DNA of 64,000 bases from Pithys albifrons albifrons (lineage: Eukaryota; Chordata; Aves; Passeriformes; Thamnophilidae): assembly GCF_047495875.1 (NCBI RefSeq), contig NC_092497.1:34107375-34171374 (forward strand), given 5' to 3'. The notes beneath the pieces are model-generated. The model was given only the letters and a program-made list of their open reading frames with translations. It searched no databases and was not told where the DNA came from. Position numbers and translations under genes: made by a program. Of the stretch, positions 54,901-64,000 are shown in pieces. Numbering within the stretch: the stretch's first letter is position 1; each line of letters opens with the position of its first letter.

Positions 54901-57897
54901 AGTGCTAAAAATGATGAGGCAAATTTATCTTAAGGTGTATTCTAATATGAGAATAAGCAAAGGCTTTTAACCCTTTCTTTCCCTCTTAATTTCCAGAAGA
55001 CTCTTTCAGTAGGTTTAGTAATTTTTGACTTCTTTTTTGTTCTCCTTTATGCCAGTTCCCTCTACAAATTCACTTTCATTTATGCAATATCCTCTGTAGA
55101 TTTTGAGAATCTGCTGATAAGTGAGCAGCTAAGTTACTGTGAAAGACGTATGGTAAAAACCAAGCAAACAAAAATCCTGGACATACTGGATTTCTGTTTG
55201 ATTGGTGGTGGATTTTTGGGGGACTAGAAATGAGGGAGATATTGTGTGAGTTGCTGCCTCCCACTCCCCCTTTTTCTTCTGTTTCCCCACCCAATTCAAG
55301 GTATGGTCTGAAAACCGGTCCCTGATGATTTCCTATTTTATTCTGTTTGGAAAATAACTTCTATGCCACTAGCAAGTGCATCACTGTCTGCTTTTCATTT
55401 TTATTTTCTGATTTTTTTTCCTATCTGATGGTCATAAATATTTACAGTGATGTTGAACCATTGCTTAGCTGGAAGTATTATATATTGGAAGATGAATACA
55501 GGTTTTCTGCAAAATTTGATAAATGCTAAGCTCTGAATTTCTGAGTCCTTATACTATTTTATAAATAGTATTTCTCTCTGTACAATGAAACTTTTTGTTT
55601 TCTTTTCACACAAGCAACTTGTAAGGTGGTGTTTCTCAATATTAATCTTTTTGCTATGCTTGTGTCACATGTGTCTGTTACTCTTTGGCCAAGGATACCT
55701 AAGACTGCCTAAGAACTGCTACCTCATTTTTATAGCTGATGAGATCATAATCAAGGAAATACGCTTATTGAGATGTTAGAACTAACTAAATATAGAAATC
55801 TTTTTAATTTTTCTGAGTAACCAGGGCAAAGGAGTGCTCAGATTTCTACATGAAAACATGCAGAACTACCCAGGCCTTTTCAGCAGTCATAACTCACTTG
55901 ACACAGTATGGTCTTGGTTCAGAAGCTGCCTTTTTCTCACTGGACTTTTTCTATCTAGTTTTATTAACTCCTATTAACTTCTGCAACAGCATCTGTTTAA
56001 ATATTTCAGAATACTGGCTTTAGCAATTGGATTTCCTATAAAACTGAAAGTGTGTGTAAGGATCACTTCACCACCTATTAAAACAACATTACCAGAGAAG
56101 AAGTTATTTAGCAACAACACACTCTAGCTTGAAAAAATGTAGAAGAAAATTTGACTAAGGCTATTCAAAATACCAATTCTTCTTTTAAAAGTGGAATTCA
56201 CTGGTCAGAGTTTCATGGATTACTGTATTGAATGCAACACAGGCATATTACTGTATTGCATGGAATCTATATTAAACATATTAATCTGTTAAATATTTGC
56301 TGGTACATTAGTTATAAAACTTAACATTCAAGTCTTCAGTCAATCCACATTTTAGTTTGAGATCTTATGATCATATGAAAAAATCATGCTCCAATGGATA
56401 CTGAAAAACCAAATGCTAAATTCGATTTTTCGATATCCTTTCTTCCATGTAGTACAAATCTATTATTCTGATTCGTAAACATTTTTAGCACTTTCTCCTA
56501 AAGATACTGGTGAAATAGCATTCATTGTTGTGAAGATATTTTCAGTGCAAATAAATTTTCTTATTTTTTGGTGCACATGTAAAAATATAAGCACCATTTG
56601 ACTCTACCTAGTTCTGTTATTTTAAATGTTGAAGTCTAATCAGAAGATAGATCCTTTAAAATGACTTCCCAGATTACTCACTCATGAGAATTTATTTGTT
56701 TTTTTTTTCTCTTAGAGGGTCTTTTATTATTTTATTACTTTTAGAACAACCTTTCAGCAACATAACTACCCATTCCCATCAATACCCATGGGTTCTTTTT
56801 CAAAGAAATCACAAGGTAAATGATTAATGTGACTAGTATTTTGCAGAAAAACCCCAGTAATACTGAATGAAAAAAGAATGGAATTGCGGCATAACCTTTT
56901 CCAGCTTCTATATGAAGAAAATTCAAAGTAAGCTTTTTCTTAGTTCATATCAAGTAAAATATGAAATCAGTTTGCATACGAGAGACTTGAGTAGGTGTTG
57001 CATGTTAGGCAGAAAGAACAGCTTGTTCTGTTATCATGCAAATTGAATTTTGCTTTTTGACAAAATGCTTCACAACCAGATTTTATCTCCCTATTCTAAG
57101 CTTTGGTCAGAAAAGAATACACCTACTCTCTGCTAAACTTTTCACAAGATTTTTATGATATTTACACCCTCACATTGTCTGTGTATAGCACTTTGTGGCA
57201 AAGATATCTGTGCCTGGTAATGGATTGTAGATAGACTGATAACAAGAAGCATCTAATATTTATTTATGGAAAATTATATAGCTATTACAATTTAATGTAC
57301 TGGAATACATTTAGAACTATCAATAGTGCCAAGTTATTCTTACTATATCAATTTTCTCAGCATTTTAAGTTGCAAATTCACCGCTACAGAAACAAAATAA
57401 AGCTTTTCTGTCAGGAAAACACACTTAATGTACTTTGACTCTCTACTAAAGTTCAGGACCAGAGCTAATCTGAATAATTTTGGAAAGATGTTGCTGTTGC
57501 ACATTTTCCCCTGAAAATGCATGACACTATGGTAAAGTTAAATTTCGGAGTGAAAATAAGTGGAAAAATAGTTCTGATTGTGCCAAACATCCCTGCTTAA
57601 CAGTTTCATGTAACAAATCTAAAAATTATTTTTATATAAAACTGTTTTTTCATTGAATTCTAGAAGGTTTTCTTGGTTAGTATTTTACAGTAAATGAACT
57701 CAGTTAGTTACTCTGTGTTCTCCCTGAGCTGAGTTAGAGAATGAACTTGAGAATTCAGGCATTTTTTTATAGTTCTTTGGGAAAAATAAATCATCCTTAG
57801 TTTGAAATAAAAAAACCCAAACAAATGGATAAACCCAAATGTGACAACTGTAATTTGCCATACTACTATGACCTTTACTTCTAAGAAAAAAATTCTT
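51996..57897. other. No gene seen; long AT-rich unique stretch
   Basis: Nearly 6 kb without a supportable exon, RNA gene or mobile element. T-rich low complexity lies at 53391-53460. All frames are short and without motifs. Confidence 0.55.
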
Positions 57898-58785
57898 AGA
57901 ATCATGGAATGGTTTGAGTTGGAAGTGACTTTAAAGAGTATCTATTTCCAACTCCTCTGGAACACGTTCAACTAGATAAGGTTGCTCAAAGCCCCATCCA
58001 ACCTGGCCTTGAACACTTCTAGGGATGTGGCATCCACAGCTTCTCTGGGGAACCTGTGCCAATGTCTTATTGCCTTCACAGTAAAGCATTTCTTCCTAGT
58101 AGCTAATCTAAATTGACCCTCATTCAGCTTACAGCCATCATCCTCCTTTAAAGTCTTATCCCTGCATGCCCTTGCAAAAGCACTCTTATAGCCCCACTTC
58201 AGGTACTGGAAGGGCCTCTGAGGTCTCCCTGAAGCCTTATATTCTCAAGACTGAACAACCCCAACTCTCTCAGCCTGTCTTCATGGGAGAGGTGCTCCAT
58301 TCCTCTGATGATCTTTGTCACCATATTCTGGACATGGTTGAGCAGGTACACATCCTTCTTTTGTTGTGGTCCTTAGAATTGAACACAGAACTCCAGCAGG
58401 GCCACGTCTCAACCCTGTCCATGTCCCTCTGGATGACAACCCTTCTCACCTTCCATGAGTGGTTGACCACACTACACAGCTTGATGTTATCAACAAACTC
58501 ACTCACTTTGTGCTTAATACCATCCATGCTGCCGACAAAGATGTTAAGCAGCACCAGTCCCAGGACCGTTCCATGAGAAAAGGTTCTGATTACTGCTCTC
58601 CATTGGATATTGAGCATTGACTACAAATCTTTTAAATACAACCATCCAGCCCATTCCTTACATTTTGACATCCACACATCCATGCCTCTCCAACTCAGAG
58701 ATATGGCTGTCATGCACGATAGTGATAAATGCCCAGCATAAGTCCAAGTAGATGATGACAGTTGCTCTTCTCTTCTTTTCATTTC
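57898..58785 (-). mobile_element. CR1 LINE 3' region, minus strand
   Basis: Reverse complement of CR1. It opens with AGAATCATGGAATGGTTTGA (3' terminus), followed by GGTTGCTCAAAGCCCCATCC, the CAACCCCAACTCTCTCAGCC block and the CAACAAACTCACTCACTTTG block, and runs into RT-proximal sequence. Many stops; an intermediate-age copy, 5'-truncated near 58785. Confidence 0.88.
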
Positions 58786-58897
58786 TTTAAATGAATACCA
58801 GTTAGGGTTGAAAATTTCTTTAAATATATAAGATTAATAGGTTAATATAAAGAAGAGCTACCTCTACTGTCTTTACTTTGAGGAAACCATATGACAT

Positions 58898-59834
58898 TGT
58901 CTTAGTTTGAAGGAAAAACCAAACTGTTTACAAAACCAGAGGAGAGGATTCCTCCGCAATGATCACATCACTCCTTATTGAATTTAAGAAAAGGAACTTT
59001 AATTAGAAAATGGATATGAGGACAACTGTTCTTAACTACTATATATAAATATATATAACCAAGACAAAAACAAACAACTACCCGGTACCCACAAAGAGAA
59101 GAAAAAAACCTCAAAACCCTTTAGATGAATTGGCATCTCTGCGGCTTGTCTGGTGCAACAATATTTGCAGACAGCAGGGGTGACTGCTGCACCTCAGCTG
59201 GCGGCGAGGTGGTTCAGTTCTCCTCCAGTGCAAAAGCAGTCGGCAGCCGCTCACCCCCCGCCGAATCACTCACGTGGAGAGACGAAAGAAGCTGGCAGGT
59301 GATGCAGAGTCTCTCTCTTGCAGATGGAAAGCTCTCTTCCTTTCTCTGGTGGACAGCACAGAGCCACAGAGCTTTGCTGTGCCTGCCTGCCCACACAGCT
59401 GGCCCAGGGCTGCCAGGCCGGCTCCAGGGGCCGAGCCACGGGCAGCAGATCCAGAGAAATTGTGCACTGGCCCCTTGTCTCCCGAGGAAGGAAGCTGGGC
59501 AGGCACGAACTGCCCCTCTTTGGGATTGCAGAGGCTGAGCAAGGATTGTGGATGGCCAAAAAAAAAAAAAAAGAAAAAAGAAAGAAAGAACCAGGGCAAC
59601 CCCGCTCCACCGCCAGTCCCTTCACCAGTCCAGTGATAAAGTGTCTGTTTTTCTCCTCTTCCCTGCCTCCAGCCCTAACTCAAGGCAATCAACTTGGAAT
59701 TGGAATTGAAAGTGGTTGGGCTACTCCTTTGTTCATGGGGATTGGGCGTTTAGCTTTGAGTTCTGGATTGGGCGTTTAGCTTTGAGTTCTGTAGTGGGAG
59801 GGAGAGAATTCCGTTAACATCAAAAACTACAACA
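58898..59834 (-). mobile_element. Solo LTR of the ERV-A LTR family, minus strand, 5-bp TSD
   Basis: 937 bp, TGTCTTAGTTTGAAGG...AAAACTACAACA on the plus strand, with exact GACAT copies at 58893-58897 and 59835-59839. Both ends match ERV-A LTR ends, and the block TCAATAAGGAGTG / GAGGAATCCTC (in sense) matches the solo LTR at 815-1709. An exact 26-bp tandem duplication lies at 59739-59764 and 59765-59790. A long A run is at 59559-59572. The middle is GC-rich and gives open frames on both strands, none with retroviral motifs. No internal region remains. Confidence 0.9.
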
Positions 59835-59839
59835 GACAT

Positions 59840-62800
59840 ATCTTATTCAGATAACTATCTTATTTATTTATAGTGTGACCTTTTATTAAGAAATGTTGCT
59901 CTGAAACATTGAAACATCTTCCACAATGAAAGACTGGACCACAGAAGTGCTTTTAGATCACAGGTGGTGACTAGCATGATGTTCCTTTAGCAAGCAATTT
60001 AAACTTTTAACCTTTTTAATACAACTAGGGGGTTTTTACATGTGAAATTGTGCAGTGGATTTCACCTCTACTTAGATACACAGAATCTTGAGTCCTGTAA
60101 TTAAGCACTTATATTAAAGTTGAGCCCCTTACAAAAGGACTGCATTTTTATACAATTGTTCTTCAATAATAGTGATTGATTAATTTGAATAATACAAGTT
60201 CGAAATTCCTATAATATTACCTGTATAGAGCTGTGGGTGTGTAAGCTAGCTAAAGCTCAGCTTAGTGAAAAACAAAAATATTTTTTGTGTGAACATCAGT
60301 GACTGATCACTGTGTCATTCTTCAAATTGCTTATCCTATTATTTTTCAACAAAATAATATTCTTAGTTCTGTGCTTTTACAAGCTTGACACTTAAAGCTG
60401 AAACTACATTATGCCTCCAGGATTTGGTTCATAAATCATCTGCTGTTCCTTTCATCTCCCATATTTCAAAATGAAACTCACTCCATCAGCAGAATTGAAG
60501 TCTGTGGGCCCAGCACTGGGTCACTGAGGACTGCTGGCAGTTATTACGTATCTCTGGCAAGAATGTATATCCTTCCTCGTAACAATGTCTTTATTTGCAC
60601 AGCACTTCAGCTGCATAATGTGTTGAATTGACACTGTAATTCTTACTATTAATCACATGTAGAGTTCAGAAATGTATAGTGGTTAATACAACACATACAT
60701 AATTTGTACAAAATAAGTAAAACTCGCAAACAAACACAAGCTACCACTTGCTTCTTCTTTAGTTAATATATATCTTACAAAATGCTTTTCAGAGTACTTT
60801 TGTATTTCTAATAGTATTTCTGAACTAATAGGTTTTTCAAAATGTGAGCCCTTATTCATTTTTTTCTCCAGGATCAGTATCTGTCAGATTTCCATTGTGC
60901 TGCTGCACAGTAGAATTAGTATTTTTTACATAGAGTAACTGGGATTTAAGTCCTGTCTCCTAAGGGAACTTTACTTAAAGGTGTTTTTTTGGTTCTTTCC
61001 CTTCTTCACAACTAGTGAATTTCAATGAGAATGATATTCTTGGGATCTGCATTACTTGCACGATATCAACTCAGCCTGATCTCTTCTCTCCTAAGGGTTT
61101 TATTAGAAACCAGAATCAAAGGTATGCAACGGAAGAAATAATATGGAAGAAACAATATGAAAATGCAAGAAATATGGTCCTAGAGAAACGTAATGTACCA
61201 TATACAATATACGAATCCATAGACTAATTTTAAATCATGATTCCAAAGCCTGCTATACCTTGCATTCTAAAATAAGACTTTTGCATTAAAACATATAGGA
61301 TTCATGAAGCAAGTAAGTTACCTTTAACTAGCTCCTATGACTCTTAGCTTTACAAACAATTCTAATTTAAATCATATGGGTATTAGAAGTAATATTTTTT
61401 ATTATTTTTGCTTTAAAATAGTTTTTGCAAGTAATAGATATTCAGTTACTAACAAAGTTGGATGTCATGCTACCCACGTTTTTTAATAAAAAATAAATAA
61501 TTAGCAAAAAAAGTTAGCAGTGTATTTTAAATCATATGGTGGAATAACTTGTATTTGAATGAAATTTTAAAATAACTATAATTAAAACATTTTTTGTTAG
61601 TTCCGTTTTCGAAACTTGTTTTACTGGTTTGATGTTTTAGCACTAGATGTCATTATATTTGAATGCTCCCACCGGTTTTACACTAATTCTGTGCTGCCTT
61701 TAGCCACTGGATGGCATCTTTCAATTGATTTCTGGTGCAAGGCTTTTTAATGAGCTGATTTACATAAAGCAGATTAACGTAATGCTTCATTTAATGCCAC
61801 AATACCTTCTAAAAGCCTGTGTTTGCAGACAACAACAAATATGTAGGTCTGAATTTCAGATTATTAATGAGGTTAGGAAAGAAAATACTCAGAAGAGACC
61901 TGGGAAGATATACATTTCAGTAGCTATACAGTTGTCTTACTTAATGGATGTTTCTTGTTTTGTGGTTTCTGTGAGAGTTAGGGACTTGGTGATCTGAAGA
62001 ATTCTCTGGGCCTCATCAGAGAAATTTAATGTTTATTGAAAAGAGAGTGCAATGTACTGTGCTTACTGTGGTGTGAAAAATATCTGTGTACTTTGTTATT
62101 TGCCACCTACCTGGAATACAAAGTGTAATGAAACCTCTTTTAGTACTAGCATGAATAAAAAGGAATAGGCTCTTTCACAAGTGTAACCTTTCAGTCTCAG
62201 AAACGTTTGATAAAGTATTTAGGGTTTGTTTTGGTTGAATGGTCTAGAGTTTTTCAAGGGTGGCTTTCTTCACATTTATTTCATTCACTTCTCTCTGTCC
62301 TCACTTTCCTGCAAGCTCATCTGGTACCAAAAAGTAGACTAAGGGAGTAAGACACCAAAACCTTTCTCCTGCAGTCCATCTGCCTAGAATTGTGAGGTCT
62401 TCTGCACCCAGCTCTGGCTGGAACTCACCTGTGTGTGTAGGTGAGTTGGTGGTGCATATTGTGAGTCACCTGCAGCAGGAGGTGGTTGGCAACCTTCATA
62501 AACACAAGTGAAACCCATCTGTGCTGAGAAGAAAGGTAGGGAAAGGTTATGTCAGCTCCTTTCTTCCTTGAGAGGAGCAGCAAAGTATTTTCTTCCCTTG
62601 CTCTGCCTTCCTGGATAATCTATGCTGCTAGCTTGTATGTTTAAATTAAGCATATCATAACTGGGTGATTTGCGACATCGCACATGGGAACTTTCTTGGG
62701 CATCTTGCACTACAGTAATAGCTTCACAAGTGCTTCTGATTCCCAAAACTGAAGGCAGGTGGACACAGACCCCTCTTGTCCTCTTGGGGATCTGTGAGCA

Positions 62801-63688
62801 CAGGCCATTACATTGACAGGCTTTGATTTCCAGGAAAGGTGTACAAGAAGGATGCACTGCTTTTAACTCAAAGTTCAGCTCTGCTTACAGAGTTACTTTT
62901 CTAATACTCTTGTGTTAAAGAATCATTTTATTTGTTGTTTAATATTGCATCAGAGCAAATTTAAAGCCCATTGAGATGGGTAAGATGATGCTTAGGTTTT
63001 CACACAGATTTTAACAGGCCCCACGGACTACAATCTTAAATTAAGCCTTGCTTTTTTAAATTCAAATTCATAGAATCAGTTAGTTATACATCTGCATTTC
63101 CTTCCTTTACCTGCAAGGGAATGTACAAAATTCTTCTTCCAAAGAGAGAAATTCAAATTGACTTCATATATACATTGCTTCTAGTGTATCTTTAAAATGT
63201 CTCTAAGATACTCAGAAATTTCATTTCCAATGTGAAATTATTCTTAGGAAGTTCATGTTGATAGCTACTAAAAGTGGGTGTTTGTTCTGATTAAAGAAGA
63301 GTGTAAAAAGTGTCATGTGCACTTTGCTTTTCTTACACACACAAAGAAAATAATTAACAGAAACAGAAATAACTCTTACAGGCTGCTGTAAGTTGGCACA
63401 GGTCTCTATTCTATTATTAACTTCCTTACACTTAAACAAGCCAAAAAGATTTGATGAATGTAGCCTCCATTTGTGTGTCAAATGTCTTCAGGTCCACCTG
63501 TACATAAGGTATGTTTAACTAGCCAGGAATTTAGAATAAAAAATAACTGGAAGAAACCCACTATATCTTTGTGGTCTGGAAGTGTAGTGTAACACCTTGG
63601 TGGCTGATTACCTGCCTTTATAAAACAAAACAAAGGAAACTCCTTTAGGGCACTAAATAAGATATACTGTAACACATGAACACACCCC
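59840..63688. other. No gene seen; unique sequence
   Basis: No supportable exon, RNA gene or mobile element. Frames at 61015-61227 and 61725-61997 lack motifs. Two CTCF-core-like words lie at about 61639 (CACTAGATGTCA) and 61705 (CCACTGGATGGCA). Confidence 0.5.
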
Positions 63689-64000
63689 TGTGGTGGGTTA
63701 ACCTCGGTTGAATGCCAGGTGCCCACCCAACTGCTCTATCACTCCCCTTCCCAGCTGGACAGGGGAGAGAGAAAGGTGGAAGAAAGAAATAAGCACAAAT
63801 TGTGGGTTGTGATAGGGCAGTATATGTGAAAAGGAAAAAAAAAAAAGAAAGCAGCGAGCACAATATGCACAAAGCAGAAGCAGCTAGCAGTTAATCTCTA
63901 CTTTCCATGAGCAGGTGGCCGGCCTCTCCTCTGAGAAGCAGGGCTCCAGCGCATGTAATGGTTGTCAGCAGGCAGCCATCCGAGACACTGAATGTCTGCC
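63689..64000 (-). mobile_element. Avian ERV LTR, partial, cut by window end
   Basis: Opens TGTGGTGGGTTAACC with CCAGGTGCCCACCCAACTG and CTATCACTCCCCTTCCCAGC, the same type as the degraded LTR at 32855-33790 but less eroded. It runs off the window, so length, duplication and any internal genes cannot be judged. Minus orientation is inferred from the family. Confidence 0.7.

Noticed and set aside
59125..59779. Long overlapping frames near 59.1-59.8 kb as a host exon
   Set aside because: They lie inside a solo LTR with exact target duplications and contain no domain.
61725..61997. 90-codon frame as a small gene
   Set aside because: No motif, no repeat family, no splice or promoter context; its length is expected by chance in this composition.

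Overview
The window is bird nuclear DNA, most likely from a songbird. The evidence is several copies of the avian CR1 LINE (canonical 3' ends with ATTCTATG-type octamers), a SINE with a tRNA-Ile-like head and a CR1 tail of the type described in zebra finch (TguSINE1-like), and avian endogenous retroviruses (ERVs) of three integration types: 4-bp, 5-bp and 6-bp target-site duplications (TSDs). I found no host exon that I can support. The non-repeat background is AT-rich and reads as intergenic or deep intronic sequence.

About 31 kb of the 64 kb (near 49% by my boundaries) is recognisably transposon-derived, far above the usual avian average. Layout: solo LTR (815-1709); CR1 copy 1 (about 3150-6508) carrying a 4-bp-TSD solo LTR (5594-6175); minus-strand CR1 (7043-7820); ERV-C, an alpharetrovirus-like provirus on the minus strand with gag and env remains but no pol (10285-14940); solo LTR (17592-18176); CR1 copy 2 (21665-23952 and 30342-30450), split by ERV-A, a minus-strand env-less provirus (23953-30341); solo LTR (31114-31741); CR1 3' end (32035-32437); degraded LTR (32855-33790); CR1 (36300-37620); ancient CR1 (42640-42996); ERV-B, a plus-strand env-less provirus with fully open gag and pol (44449-51149); SINE (51856-51995); CR1 (57898-58785); solo LTR (58898-59834); LTR cut by the window end (63689-64000).

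The most interesting content is the ERV-A/ERV-B pair. They have closely related gag-pol but unrelated LTRs. Both have LTR pairs about 99.5% identical, so both are recent. They share an unusual plan: a tRNA-Lys1,2-type primer binding site set 5 nt from the LTR; a Gag that starts directly with membrane helices and carries a conserved glycosylatable loop; no zinc knuckle; a single in-frame UAG between gag and pol, followed after 8 nt by a conserved stem-loop; protease, reverse transcriptase, RNase H and integrase with all catalytic residues; and no env. In both, sequence in the R-U5 region is complementary to the leader just 3' of the primer binding site. The complementary sequences differ completely between the two elements, which argues that the duplex itself is selected. 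ERV-B has no visible coding break. ERV-A has one frameshift and one nonsense codon in pol.
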